DNA of 64,000 nucleotides, from contig NZ_RLII01000013.1 of assembly GCF_004102745.1 (NCBI RefSeq), forward strand, positions 27,003-91,002, read 5' to 3'. Shown here piece after piece: positions 27,393 through 36,991 of the stretch (the first letter of the stretch is position 1; every line of letters begins with the position of its first letter). The DNA comes from Acetivibrio mesophilus (GTDB lineage Bacteria; Bacillota; Clostridia; Acetivibrionales; Acetivibrionaceae). The position numbers and the translations under genes were made by a program. The notes under the pieces are model-generated. The model saw nothing but the letters and a program-made list of their open reading frames with translations, made no database searches and was not told where the DNA came from.

Positions 27393-28421
27393 ATGAACAG
27401 GGATATTCACCGCATAATAATAAATGAATATGAATCCAGACAGCAAGCAGCCTCTCACAGGCAATTATTGAAAAAGGAAGAGGTCTATAAAAAGATCCCC
27501 CGTATTGAGGAAATTGATAATCAGATACATCTTACGGGGATAAAATACAATAAAGCCATACTTTTAGGCATCCAACCATCGGACAGAGCGATAAGCGAGC
27601 TTTTAGACAAGATAGACTGCCTTAAAAGGGAAAAAAGGCAGCTTCTGTTGGATTTCTCCTATCCGGAGAATTATCTAGAGCTTGAATTCCAATGCAAACA
27701 ATGCAAGGATACAGGCTTTGTTGAAACTTCCACCGGTACGGAAAAATGCTCCTGCTACCGTCAGCAATATATTAATCACCTTTTTAAGCAGTCAAATATA
27801 AAGGTCCTTGACGCGGAGAATTTTTCCACTTTTAACGAAGGCTATTATCCTGATGAAGTAAATGAAAAGAAGTTTGGAATCAGAATATCTCCAAGGCAGA
27901 ATATTATTAAAATACGGGAAAGATCCCAAGCCTTTATTGAGAATATCGACAACCCGCAGGATAAGAACCTTTTTTTCAGTGGACCCACAGGGGTTGGCAA
28001 GACCTTTATGGTAAACTGTATAGCTTCAGAACTTCTAAAAAAGGGCAGAACCGTATTGTATCAGACAGCCCAGTCCCTGTTCAAGGTTATTAATGATTAC
28101 AGGCTATCGGCTCTAAAGGACAATGAATTTGAAGATACCGTCTATTCCGATATTTTCAATGTTGAGCTCCTTATTATAGATGATCTTGGAACCGAGTCTC
28201 CAACGGCAACAAGATACGCAGAACTGCTTAATATTTTAAACACTCGGCAGGAAAACAATTTGTCTGTTCCCTGCAAGACTATTATAGCTTCTAACCTTGG
28301 AATCAACCTACTTAATGAGTACTATGATGAAAGAATAGTATCAAGAATTATAGGTGGATTTGACCTGTTTAGGTTTGCAGGAAATGATATTAGGATGTTA
28401 AAAAAGACCATACAGGCTTGA
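27393..28421 (+). CDS. DnaC/DnaI-like helicase loader ATPase
   Basis: The protein has 342 residues. The N-terminal third is a coiled region ending in a zinc-type cysteine cluster (CKQCKDTGFV... KCSCY, residues about 105-128). The AAA+ ATPase domain has Walker A GPTGVGKTF (about 195-203), Walker B LLIIDDLGTE (about 258-267), sensor 1 IIASN and a C-terminal arginine-rich segment (YDERIVSRIIGGF). This matches the DnaI-type loader that delivers the replicative helicase. The ribosome site AAGGAGG precedes the ATG. It is the second gene of a unit with the DnaD protein, ended by the hairpin at 28427. Confidence 0.92.
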   Translation: MNRDIHRIIINEYESRQQAASHRQLLKKEEVYKKIPRIEEIDNQIHLTGIKYNKAILLGIQPSDRAISELLDKIDCLKREKRQLLLDFSYPENYLELEFQCKQCKDTGFVETSTGTEKCSCYRQQYINHLFKQSNIKVLDAENFSTFNEGYYPDEVNEKKFGIRISPRQNIIKIRERSQAFIENIDNPQDKNLFFSGPTGVGKTFMVNCIASELLKKGRTVLYQTAQSLFKVINDYRLSALKDNEFEDTVYSDIFNVELLIIDDLGTESPTATRYAELLNILNTRQENNLSVPCKTIIASNLGINLLNEYYDERIVSRIIGGFDLFRFAGNDIRMLKKTIQA

Positions 28422-28426
28422 TAACA

Positions 28427-28460
28427 AAGGACATAGCCAACAAAGGCTATGTCCTTCTTA
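28427..28460 (+). terminator. Terminator of the dnaD-dnaC-like operon
   Basis: A 12-bp stem AAGGACATAGCC/GGCTATGTCCTT with a 6-nt loop, then CTTAGT. It lies between two convergent genes and can serve both. Confidence 0.8.
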
Positions 28461-28467
28461 GTACGTA

Positions 28468-29556
28468 TCAACCTACCCCTATAGCCTTTAATATAATCCT
28501 CATAGTCTCAGCATCAATAGTGCCTGCCATCATTAGCCCATTGCAGATATAGATCAAAATCACCATCAGAATCCCCGGCATAAAGGTAATAACATCTACT
28601 GCTTTAATCCCGGACTTCTCCTTCTTTATTTCTCTGGCATCCTTTGATGTATTCTTAATAAAAGCATAAAGAAAAACCCCTAGAATTGCTGCCGTGATAA
28701 CAAACACCATCGAATAAAAGACTATTACTATGGCAAGTTGGACCCCGGAAAACTTTTGAAGCTCCGCAAACACATCTCCTGCATTCGATGCATTCACTCC
28801 GGATGCACCGGGAATACCCACTTCTTCCATGTACTCGGTCATCTTCATAGACAAGAAAAGGGCAGCTACAGCTAAAGAGTTATTGGTAAAATGAGCAAAC
28901 ATTCCGATAAGTATAGAATTACTCCTGTATACCAGAAATCCTATTAACGCGCCTAGCAAGAAAGTCCCAAAAAGCTTCTGAAAATCAAAATGAATAAGTC
29001 CAAAGAGAAATGCAGTTATTAGAATAGATTTGACTATCCCAAGTCTCTCCAATCCCCTCTGGATTACTCCTCTAAACAGAAATTCCTCACATATTCCTGC
29101 AGAAGCCCCTATAACCAGTATACTGATAAGAAAACCTACAGCGTCACTTCCAACAGGAACCTGGGTAATTTCCACAGTACCAAACAAAAGCTTTACCAGA
29201 AGCATGTTCAAAATATTAAAAAGTCCTACTACCGGTATGGAAAAGAACATGATGCAAAATACCAGAAAGAAATTCATAAAGCCCGTTTTATTTATTCTCA
29301 ATACTTTTTTTACATCAAACCTGAACAATACCAAAAAAAGCAAAGGAGGCAACATTATGAGAAGAACCTCCGAAAGAGCTCCTCCAAGGTTGAACCCCAA
29401 TCCTTTCTGCAATCTCGTGGATACAAACACCATAAGTATCACTACAATGGAATAAAGGGCTCCCACCTGCATTATGCCTGGCATTTTAATATCTTCAGTC
29501 TGACTTTCTACTCCCTGCATATCCAAACTGCTTTGCTCCATTGAAAACTCTTCCAC
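28468..29556 (-). CDS. CPBP-family intramembrane metalloprotease
   Basis: The protein has 362 residues with about nine membrane helices. The CPBP/Abi signature is present: EEFLFRGVIQRGL (residues about 175-187), where the EE pair and arginine form motif 1; FGLIHFDFQKLF motif 2 with histidine; and HFTNNSLA motif 3 with histidine and asparagine. These place the catalytic glutamates and metal-binding histidines within the membrane, as in Rce1-type prenyl-protein proteases. Bacterial members process or protect small peptides; its substrate here is unknown. The start is a GTG with GGGGG about 8 nt upstream; an ATG five codons later is an alternative. It converges with the helicase-loader operon. 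Confidence 0.87.
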   Translation of the reverse strand: MEEFSMEQSSLDMQGVESQTEDIKMPGIMQVGALYSIVVILMVFVSTRLQKGLGFNLGGALSEVLLIMLPPLLFLVLFRFDVKKVLRINKTGFMNFFLVFCIMFFSIPVVGLFNILNMLLVKLLFGTVEITQVPVGSDAVGFLISILVIGASAGICEEFLFRGVIQRGLERLGIVKSILITAFLFGLIHFDFQKLFGTFLLGALIGFLVYRSNSILIGMFAHFTNNSLAVAALFLSMKMTEYMEEVGIPGASGVNASNAGDVFAELQKFSGVQLAIVIVFYSMVFVITAAILGVFLYAFIKNTSKDAREIKKEKSGIKAVDVITFMPGILMVILIYICNGLMMAGTIDAETMRIILKAIGVG

Positions 29557-29650
29557 GATTAATTCCCCCTTCGTAATTAATGCAAAGCTAAAAGTACTAT
29601 GTATTTATTATAGACTATTTAAAATAATTATTAAAGATTCCCAAGAGGCC

Positions 29651-29712
29651 AAATAAAATCTTGGTACATCGAGTCCCTTCGCTTTTGCCTCTTTCATTTC
29701 ATTCCAAGAGGC
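29651..29712 (-). repeat. Dispersed post-terminator repeat, copy 4, with a partial second copy
   Basis: A well-preserved copy behind the ypeB terminator. Its distal end abuts a further CCAAGAGGCC (29641-29650) that repeats the terminal arm of the element, as if a second copy had inserted at the same site and lost most of its length. Confidence 0.85.
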
Positions 29713-29753
29713 CAAAATATAATAATCGGGCAAATTTAGCATGCCCGATTATT
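29713..29753 (-). terminator. Terminator of sleB-ypeB
   Basis: An 11-bp perfect stem AATAATCGGGC/GCCCGATTATT with an 11-nt loop, followed on the minus strand by ATATTTTGG. It lies about 40 bp beyond the ypeB stop. Confidence 0.82.
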
Positions 29754-29794
29754 ATAGAAGAAGGATCAATAATATATCATATAAAACAACAACT

Positions 29795-31189
29795 CTACAT
29801 TGTCAGCACTCCGTTTGGTGTATCAATTATCATAAGGATGTTTTCCTCCCTACCGGTTTCGGTGTTGATATAGACAAGAAAATCCTTATCATTCAGCTTG
29901 CCCTTAAACTCATAAGTGTATAATTCCGTCTTGTAGTCTGTAGGTATTATTGCAAGGCCGGAGCTTAAAATCTCCATCCTCGATGAAATCTTGGACCGTG
30001 CCTCTTCCATAGTAAGTTTTGGAGACGGAATATTTCTCTCTATATGGTTGGAAAGATACCCTTTGCTCTCAAAGCCTATTATTTCACCATTATCCAATGC
30101 AATTTTTACTTTTATAAGGTCAGGATATACAACAACATCTCCCTGCTTGTAAGCATAATTGATAATCGCTGTATTGTCCTCTTTCAAGTAATAGGTATCC
30201 ACCATATCCTTGTATCCACGCTCATCTAAGAACTTCTTCCCCAACTCTTTCGCCTGGTCGATGTTTATATTTTCTTCTGCCCCAATCGGTCTATTGTAAA
30301 GCATCCATAAAACATGGCCTCCCTTTTGGGTCGCATCCACAATCGCTGTCTGATCCTCGGGCATATTATTAAACTTAACCGTGTAGCTGTAGGTTTTTAT
30401 AGTTGTCGCATCATTTCTTCCGGTATCCTCTACTGCACTAACCTTATCCTTGCCAAAGAAATTTATAACATTCTGCTTTGCCTCTTCCGAGGTCATATCA
30501 TTTCCAGTAAGTCCCTTTGGCTCTGTTGAACTCATGTGGTCGGAAAAAGGACCATCATAAATCAAAGTAGGATAATCCTGAAAGGTCTTATCTATGTTCT
30601 CAAACTGCTCCATGGGCATGTTCTGAGATGTTTTCTGAAACAACGGGGTCCCTTTATTTGCGAGTTCTCCCCATTTTATTCTCCCTGCCGTTAGCTGGTT
30701 TTGAAGATCATTTAAGCTTTGCTCCAATGATACAGAATAACCATGAAGCTGCTCAATAAGTTTATACTGCTCCTCGGTCATGCTCTTTCCTGACATATTT
30801 TGGTTGTTTATGGAATAAGCCAAGTCTCCCACCTGTGTAAGGAATTTCGATGTATTGGCCAGTACGTCCGGAGTTATGGGCAGCTGTCCTAAATTGCTTT
30901 GAGCAAGATTCGACTGCCTCCAAGCTTCCTGCATAGTCTGTGCCGTCTTTTCCGGGTTGTTGCTGATAAGGGATTTTACCAGCAATACCTCGACATTATT
31001 CACATATCCCACCATTTCGTAAAAGGCACGGTTATACTGGTTATCGAGCTCCTGTCTCAAATCTGCCGCATGCTTGTATTGATAAAAACCCCACATAGCT
31101 ACAGCAGCAATTGCCACAACTACAATACTGTACATTTTTCTGTCGGATAATCTTCTTTTAAAATCCAGTAGTTTCTCTCTGATACTCAA
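29795..31189 (-). CDS. ypeB: Germination protein YpeB
   Basis: YpeB has 464 residues: one N-terminal membrane helix (about 19-37), an extracytoplasmic helical region rich in Gln and Asn (to about 210), and three PepSY-like domains in the C-terminal half. Visible repeats include AKQNVINFFGKDKV, AKELGKKFLDERGY and MTMEEARSKISSRM-like helices, each followed by strands. In Bacillus YpeB is needed for stability and spore location of SleB, the cortex-lytic enzyme. Here ypeB follows sleB by 32 bp on the same strand, as in Bacillus. Expression in the forespore is expected from the family. Confidence 0.94.
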   Translation of the reverse strand: MSIREKLLDFKRRLSDRKMYSIVVVAIAAVAMWGFYQYKHAADLRQELDNQYNRAFYEMVGYVNNVEVLLVKSLISNNPEKTAQTMQEAWRQSNLAQSNLGQLPITPDVLANTSKFLTQVGDLAYSINNQNMSGKSMTEEQYKLIEQLHGYSVSLEQSLNDLQNQLTAGRIKWGELANKGTPLFQKTSQNMPMEQFENIDKTFQDYPTLIYDGPFSDHMSSTEPKGLTGNDMTSEEAKQNVINFFGKDKVSAVEDTGRNDATTIKTYSYTVKFNNMPEDQTAIVDATQKGGHVLWMLYNRPIGAEENINIDQAKELGKKFLDERGYKDMVDTYYLKEDNTAIINYAYKQGDVVVYPDLIKVKIALDNGEIIGFESKGYLSNHIERNIPSPKLTMEEARSKISSRMEILSSGLAIIPTDYKTELYTYEFKGKLNDKDFLVYINTETGREENILMIIDTPNGVLTM

Positions 31190-31221
31190 AAGGCTGCACC
31201 TCCTAATTTATATGCTAAAAA

Positions 31222-31917
31222 TTATATTCCGAAATTATGCTTTCCGATTTTGGTAACTATTTTCCTGCTCCATATCCATTTGCTAGTCGCAGTTGCCGGG
31301 TTCCAGTAGTATACGCACCCATTGGTAGGATCCCATCCACTCAAAGCATCTCTTGCAGCTTTTAGAACAGTTGAATTCGGATCAATAGGCACACCTATCT
31401 GCCCGTCGGAAACTGCTGTAAATGCGCCCGGCTGATATATGACCCCTGCGATAGTTTTGGGAAACCTCGGATCCTTTGTCCTGTTCAGAATAACTGCACC
31501 TACTGCTACTTGTCCCTCATAGGGTTCTCCTCTGGCTTCCCCATTGATTGCCCTCGCAAGAAGCTGTTCATCACTTACCCGGCTTGCCTGTGCATAGGCC
31601 TCACCCCATCGGGAAACGGTAGTAAGTCCCATGGCAGTCAAAGTATCTTTTTCTGCGATACCTGTTACAGGCAAATTGTATGTTTTTTGAAAATCCCTTA
31701 CGGCTAAATATGTCTTAAAGTCATAAACTCCGCTTATTTTGCCGTCATAATACTCCCAGTTCTTAAGCCTTTGCTGCAGCTTCATGACATCCTCGCTTTC
31801 CATATCCGGCTCAAGTCTGTCGGTAATTGGTGCTATAAAGACCTCACTATTTAAGAACAGGGGCATACTAACAGAAAATATAACAACAAGAATAAGTATT
31901 CTTCTTAACATCTTCAA
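31222..31917 (-). CDS. sleB: Spore cortex-lytic enzyme SleB
   Basis: SleB has 231 residues. A signal peptide (1-28) is followed by a peptidoglycan-binding type 1 domain (about 38-92; LQQRLKNWEYYDGKISGVYDFKT... LPVTG). The catalytic hydrolase_2 domain (about 115-231) contains LLARAINGEARGEPYEGQVAVGAVILNR, where the glutamate of GEA is the catalytic acid of this lytic transglycosylase. It degrades cortex peptidoglycan carrying muramic lactam during germination. The partner ypeB lies immediately downstream. Confidence 0.95.
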   Translation of the reverse strand: MKMLRRILILVVIFSVSMPLFLNSEVFIAPITDRLEPDMESEDVMKLQQRLKNWEYYDGKISGVYDFKTYLAVRDFQKTYNLPVTGIAEKDTLTAMGLTTVSRWGEAYAQASRVSDEQLLARAINGEARGEPYEGQVAVGAVILNRTKDPRFPKTIAGVIYQPGAFTAVSDGQIGVPIDPNSTVLKAARDALSGWDPTNGCVYYWNPATATSKWIWSRKIVTKIGKHNFGI

Positions 31918-32128
31918 AAGTATTCAATCCTCCTTTATAAGAAACACTAATACCGGTTTAGAACCAAAAACAGTATAACTCTACAAAAGACATTGCTATA
32001 CATTCAAAGATATTTTTTGTTCTATTGCAAAAAATATTCGTAAATTCACTAAAATTATGTATAACATCATGCAAACCCCCAGATAATAACATTAGGAAGC
32101 GAATAATTTTAATCTACGAGGTAAACAA

Positions 32129-33280
32129 ATGAATGTTCTGTTTTTATCAATCTCATTGGGATCGGGGCATATTAAGGCAGCCGAGGCTTTGCGTAAGTAT
32201 ATTGTGCTAAGGTACCCCACCGCAAAAACTTTAATAGTGGATACTTTTAAATACATAAACCCTTTAATTCATACAGTAGTTGTAGATGGATACCTTAATA
32301 TTGTCAAATACGCGCCCCAAGTCTATGGGGGTCTTTACAGGATGTCTGAATATCGCAAAAATGTAAACAGGATGAGCAGGGTTCTGAGCCAGCTTATGGC
32401 TCCTAAAATCCATAAGCTGATACAAGATTTTAAGCCCTCAATAATTGTATGCACTCATCCTTTTCCTCTACAAATGATTGCATACCTGAAGGAGCATTAT
32501 AATCTTGCTGTGCCTTCAATAGCAATTTTGACCGATTTTGTCAACCATCCCTTCTGGTTTCACAATAATATTGAGGCCTATATAGTTGCTCATGACTATA
32601 TTAAAAGAGATATGATTGAATGCGGAATTTCTGAAAACCGGATATTTACTTATGGAATACCCATAGCACCGGAATTTTTGAAAAGCGCACCTAAAGCGCA
32701 GGTAAGAAAAGAGCTATCCTTGAAAAACACCCTGACTATGCTTCTCATGGGTGGAAGCCTTGGAATAGGAGATATTGAGAGTGCCTTTAAATCCTTTGCG
32801 AAATGCAAAAGGAATATTCAAATTATTGCTGCTGCCGGCAAGAACGGCTCCCTTGAAAAAAGACTTAACGATTTCGGGGCTTCATGCAGCATACCTGTCA
32901 AAATTTTTGGTTATGCAGATAATATTCCTATGCTCATGGACGGAGCAGACTTTATTGTCACGAAACCGGGAGGAATGACAATATCGGAAGCTCTGGTAAA
33001 AAAGCTTCCCGCCCTTATAATCTCTCCAATTCCCGGACAAGAGGAAAGAAATGAACAGTTCCTTATAAATAGTGGTGCCGCAGTTAGAATTCAGAAAAAC
33101 ACAAATATTGACAGTATCCTGTGTCAAGTTTATGACAATAAATTAAGATATACGCAGATGAAGGAAATAGCCGGAACCCTCGCAAAACCAGATTCCGGCC
33201 ACAATATTGTCAATCTCATTGAAAAACTTATCAATGATAATGAAAAAGGCCTATTCAAATATTCGTTTAATGCCCTTTAA
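32129..33280 (+). CDS. MGDG synthase/UgtP-type glycolipid glycosyltransferase
   Basis: The protein has 383 residues, with the GT-B fold of family GT28. The N-terminal loop LSISLGSGHIKAAEAL is the acceptor-side GxGH motif of MGDG synthase, UgtP and MurG. ITDFVNHPFW (about 135-144) belongs to the MGDG_synth N-terminal domain. The C-terminal donor site has KPGGMTISEAL (about 280-290), which binds the UDP-sugar. It probably transfers hexose to diacylglycerol at the membrane surface. Its 3' end overlaps the convergent NlpC/P60 gene by 30 bp. Sugar identity cannot be read from sequence. Confidence 0.85.
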   Translation: MNVLFLSISLGSGHIKAAEALRKYIVLRYPTAKTLIVDTFKYINPLIHTVVVDGYLNIVKYAPQVYGGLYRMSEYRKNVNRMSRVLSQLMAPKIHKLIQDFKPSIIVCTHPFPLQMIAYLKEHYNLAVPSIAILTDFVNHPFWFHNNIEAYIVAHDYIKRDMIECGISENRIFTYGIPIAPEFLKSAPKAQVRKELSLKNTLTMLLMGGSLGIGDIESAFKSFAKCKRNIQIIAAAGKNGSLEKRLNDFGASCSIPVKIFGYADNIPMLMDGADFIVTKPGGMTISEALVKKLPALIISPIPGQEERNEQFLINSGAAVRIQKNTNIDSILCQVYDNKLRYTQMKEIAGTLAKPDSGHNIVNLIEKLINDNEKGLFKYSFNAL

Positions 33281-34273
33281 TCTTTTAAAATAATATTCCG
33301 TATCAAGACCAGTTTCGATAACTATTCCCTTTGATTTTGACGCATGTACAAACTTGCCATCTCCAGCATAAACACCCACATGGGACACATCTTTTAGCTC
33401 TTCATTGCTGCTGAAGAAAATCAGATCCCCCACTTTTAACTCGGCTGTGCCTCCAATTTCATTTTGGATAAACTCAAATTGCATGTCGGCATCTCTTGGC
33501 AGATCCACTCCGTTTATTCTGCTGCAAATATACACAAGACCCGAGCAGTCAACACCTTCCCAACTGCTTACTCCTCCCCAGAGATACGGCGTACCCTTAA
33601 ATTTATTCACAGTAGCCATGAAATCCTGTGCAGAAGTAGTCGGTACCAAACTTCCTGATGGGACTCTTATTGTATCTTTGGTGTCAATCCATCCTGTTAA
33701 TCCTCCCGGCAAAACTACCTCATAATACCGATCTTTTTTTCCCCTTATGAAAAGCTCCGTTCCCATGACAACATCCTTCAGAGTAACTCCTCCGCCTGCC
33801 GAAGAATAAACCTTCTTTGTCTTTCCGGTAACTACAGCTCTGTCGGTATACTTCTCCTCCATAATACTTGTACAATCTCTATCAACAAATTTTGACTTAA
33901 GCCATCCGATATATCCGTCCACCACTTTTACCTTTGTCCAAGTGCCCTTTTCCTCAATCACATCAACTTTCTGATTGAAAATAGCCTGGGTTACCCTTTC
34001 CGAGTTTATATCAGGCTCCCGGAAAATATCAACCACCGTATCCAATACAACTGCCTTATCCTTGTATTTGTTCTCGATATCCAAAACCCCTTCATCACTG
34101 CTCCTTGGCTTCGTGGTCTCATTCTTCGCTCTATCGTCGCCATTGGAAATATCCGTATTCGCTTCTTGAGATAACTGCCTACAGCCACAGGCAAACACCC
34201 CAAATACTCCTGTTATCACAAAAAACAATAATATTCTTCTCATCACTACTCTATTCACAAATATTCTTTTCAT
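33251..34273 (-). CDS. SH3-domain NlpC/P60 cell-wall peptidase (lipoprotein)
   Basis: The start at ATG 34273 is favoured: GGAGG lies 5 nt upstream. The product has 340 residues. An N-terminal signal with a possible lipobox cysteine (FGVFACGC, about residues 26-33) suggests a membrane lipoprotein. Two bacterial SH3 domains follow (about 75-130 and 140-190). The catalytic NlpC/P60 domain (about 210-340) has the nucleophile in GVDCSGLVY, the histidine in DVSHVGVYAGDG and a later His in KFVHASKS. It would cut cell-wall stem peptides (gamma-D-Glu bond), a common clostridial hydrolase layout. The gene ends inside the convergent glycosyltransferase gene. Confidence 0.9.
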   Translation of the reverse strand: MKRIFVNRVVMRRILLFFVITGVFGVFACGCRQLSQEANTDISNGDDRAKNETTKPRSSDEGVLDIENKYKDKAVVLDTVVDIFREPDINSERVTQAIFNQKVDVIEEKGTWTKVKVVDGYIGWLKSKFVDRDCTSIMEEKYTDRAVVTGKTKKVYSSAGGGVTLKDVVMGTELFIRGKKDRYYEVVLPGGLTGWIDTKDTIRVPSGSLVPTTSAQDFMATVNKFKGTPYLWGGVSSWEGVDCSGLVYICSRINGVDLPRDADMQFEFIQNEIGGTAELKVGDLIFFSSNEELKDVSHVGVYAGDGKFVHASKSKGIVIETGLDTEYYFKRLKGIKRIFE

Positions 34274-34324
34274 CATGACCTCCACATTTATCCCTACAAA
34301 GAACTGTTCTATCTTCTAAAACTT

Positions 34325-36976
34325 CTAGCAAGCTTCCAATTTAATAATATTTAAACCTTTGCCAAAAATCTCCCTGGCAGCTTCTACTTCCCTTTCCTTG
34401 CATGTAAAGAATATAATCTGGCGCTCTTTTGACAGAGCAAAAAGCATCTTTAGAGTACTCAAGACCCTATTGTCATCATAGTGGGCAAATACCTCATCCA
34501 TAATAAGAGGCAAAACTTCTCCTCCATCTTCAATGGTCTGGGCAAGAGCAAGTCTAAATGCAAGATATAGCTGCTCAACGGTACCTCCGCTTAAAAAAGG
34601 CAATTCTACAATCCGCCCGGTATCCGGTTCTAATGCTTTTATCATAAGGCTGTCATCGGCTCTTACATCATTGTATTTGTCTTGTGTTATAAGGCCGGTT
34701 ATATTACCTAGCTTATGATTTAATGTTGGCGCAAATTCCCTATTGATTTCAAGAGCTGCCTCTTCAAGGATATCCAGAGCGGTCTTTAAGCTAAAGCCTA
34801 TATCCTGAAGATGGCTTTTCTCTCCTTCAAGTTCTGCTAATCTTGCTTCAATTTCCTGAATTTCATCTTCAATTAAAGAGACTCTTTCCACAAGAGCCTG
34901 ATTTCTGCTCATCTCTAGTAGGATTTTATCAATCTCTTCAGTTATCTCGGGAAGTAAATTCTCTATGTAGCTTTCTGCGTGTTCAAAGTCTGCGTCGTAA
35001 ATTTTCTCCATTAAGTCGTTATATTTTGAAGAAGCATCGGCAAAGCTATACGCCTTCTGAATTCTTACGGAATATTCCTCAATTTTTTCATAAAGGTCAT
35101 TCACTCTGGCCTCTATATTATCAATGCCCTCTAATAAATCCCCCTTGTTAGGCGAGCTTGACCCAAATAATGAAGAAGCCCTCTCATAAAGAGATTGCAA
35201 GTAAGTATCAATATCCTTTTGTTTCTCCCCTAATCTTGAAATATTTTCAATACTTTCCATATATTTTGCAATCCCCGACTGAAAATTCTCTATATGCTCT
35301 AATCTTATTTCCTTTTCTTCTAAGCCAATTATAGCGCACGTTCTAAGCCTGTCAAGCACTAAAATTCGAACCTTCTTTATATACAACCGATTCTCTTCCA
35401 TCTCCCTCTCAAGTTCAGCCATTCTGCTGCTTTGGCGGGTAAAATCCAGAAACATATTTTCGTACAGGGTTTTCTTTTTAATAAAATCCCCCACATTTTC
35501 CGCACCCACCATAGAAAAAATTTGATGGATCTCTTCCTGTTTTGACGCAATCTCCCTATCTGTTTCCTTCATTCTTGAAAGCAGCATGTTTTTACTGTCA
35601 TTGAGCCTTTGAATCTTATTTTTATTGCCTATTCCCATACAAACAAATATCAGCAATAATGCCGCAAAAACAAAGGTCAACGCCATTAAAACAGGCTTTT
35701 GCGAAAAAAATACTGTACCAATCCCGGATAAAAGGGTCAGAATTATGGAAGCCCCAATGCCTGCCTTTAGTAGTCCTTGCCTATGAGAAGCAGCATTTAT
35801 ATCTTCATTCAAAGCGTCATTATTTATATCCTTTTTCATCCGCTCAAGGCTTTTTATACTGTCCGATAGACTTTGCACCCTATCCTCTATACTTTCATCA
35901 AAGCTGCTAAAGGCTTTATATTCTTCGAGTTCCGATCTAGCCGCTTGTATCTCCTGCATTAATGCCGTTTGCTTTTTTTGAAGTCGTTCCTTTTCCTTTA
36001 TCGCATCTTTCAGCTTGTTGTATAAAACACTAATGAGCCCCGGGTCATCATCCGCATATTTCGAATAGGGTTCATACTGCTTTTTCATCCCATGATAAAG
36101 TATAATCTGCTGATTAAGATTCTCTCTTTCCTGTTCATATCTATTTATATCTTTTATAATTGAGGCAAGCTCCCTTTTTTGCTTCTTCAATTCTTCAATG
36201 CTTCTTCTAAGTTCAACAACCTTTCTTGCATAGACAAGGGCTTCTCTTTTTTCCTCATGCTGCCCCTTTAGCTCACGAAGTTCTCTGATTTTTTCTTCAG
36301 CCTCAAATATTTTGTCTTTTTCTTCAATAAGACACTTTTTCCTCTGCCCGAACTCATCCAACTTTGAATTTACAATATCCAGCGGCCGTGTTGTGCTTCT
36401 CTCAGTCCCGACATAGCTCATGAGCGAATCCTTCAATGTATCCCTCGCCCTCTTAAGAGAAATTTCCTCCGAGCCTGTCTCTCTGATATTTGAGAGCTTG
36501 TCCAAAAGCTCTCTGCTCCCGGCAACATCAATTTTTGCATCCATCTGTCCTACAAATACGGTTCTTTCAAAGCAGGCTTCATTTATGCCAAGATGATTTA
36601 AAGCAAACAAAGGTCCTCTGTCCCTGCTTTTCTTAAAGGTATCGCTTATATCATTGAATAAAGAGTCATATACCTTGACGGTATTATCCTTAAAATCTCT
36701 TTCCACAGTAAATGAAGCTCCGCTGTCCAGACTGTACACAATGCTTCCTCCGTAGAAATTTCCGTCCCAGGGACTATACCTTTTCAAAGGAGGGATATTG
36801 GCGTTTCTTATATTTTTTCCTCCCTTCAGGGAATATAGCATGCCCCGGATAAACCATTGAACTGTTGTTTTTCCGGCTTCATTTTCACCGTATACTAAAT
36901 TAAAGCCTTTTGAAAAACCCATTATTAAATTGTGAAGCTTTCCAAACCCCTTTATATCAAGCTTTTCGATCTTCAT
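34325..36976 (-). CDS. YhaN/SbcC-like ATPase with coiled coils
   Basis: The protein has 883 residues. The N-terminal ABC half-domain has Walker A YGENEAGKTT (about 30-39). Two long coiled-coil blocks (about 190-390 and 445-720) flank two hydrophobic segments at about 400-440, where SbcC would have its zinc hook. The C-terminal half has the ABC signature FLSGGTVEQLYLAFRLAL (about 790) and Walker B LPLIMDEVFAHYDD (about 825). It pairs with the nuclease gene 15 bp upstream, as yhaO-yhaN in Bacillus, a DNA repair-type nuclease-ATPase complex. The membrane-like middle is known in YhaN-like proteins and suggests a membrane association. Confidence 0.88.
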   Translation of the reverse strand: MKIEKLDIKGFGKLHNLIMGFSKGFNLVYGENEAGKTTVQWFIRGMLYSLKGGKNIRNANIPPLKRYSPWDGNFYGGSIVYSLDSGASFTVERDFKDNTVKVYDSLFNDISDTFKKSRDRGPLFALNHLGINEACFERTVFVGQMDAKIDVAGSRELLDKLSNIRETGSEEISLKRARDTLKDSLMSYVGTERSTTRPLDIVNSKLDEFGQRKKCLIEEKDKIFEAEEKIRELRELKGQHEEKREALVYARKVVELRRSIEELKKQKRELASIIKDINRYEQERENLNQQIILYHGMKKQYEPYSKYADDDPGLISVLYNKLKDAIKEKERLQKKQTALMQEIQAARSELEEYKAFSSFDESIEDRVQSLSDSIKSLERMKKDINNDALNEDINAASHRQGLLKAGIGASIILTLLSGIGTVFFSQKPVLMALTFVFAALLLIFVCMGIGNKNKIQRLNDSKNMLLSRMKETDREIASKQEEIHQIFSMVGAENVGDFIKKKTLYENMFLDFTRQSSRMAELEREMEENRLYIKKVRILVLDRLRTCAIIGLEEKEIRLEHIENFQSGIAKYMESIENISRLGEKQKDIDTYLQSLYERASSLFGSSSPNKGDLLEGIDNIEARVNDLYEKIEEYSVRIQKAYSFADASSKYNDLMEKIYDADFEHAESYIENLLPEITEEIDKILLEMSRNQALVERVSLIEDEIQEIEARLAELEGEKSHLQDIGFSLKTALDILEEAALEINREFAPTLNHKLGNITGLITQDKYNDVRADDSLMIKALEPDTGRIVELPFLSGGTVEQLYLAFRLALAQTIEDGGEVLPLIMDEVFAHYDDNRVLSTLKMLFALSKERQIIFFTCKEREVEAAREIFGKGLNIIKLEAC

Positions 36977-36991
36977 ATCTGCTCCTTAAAT

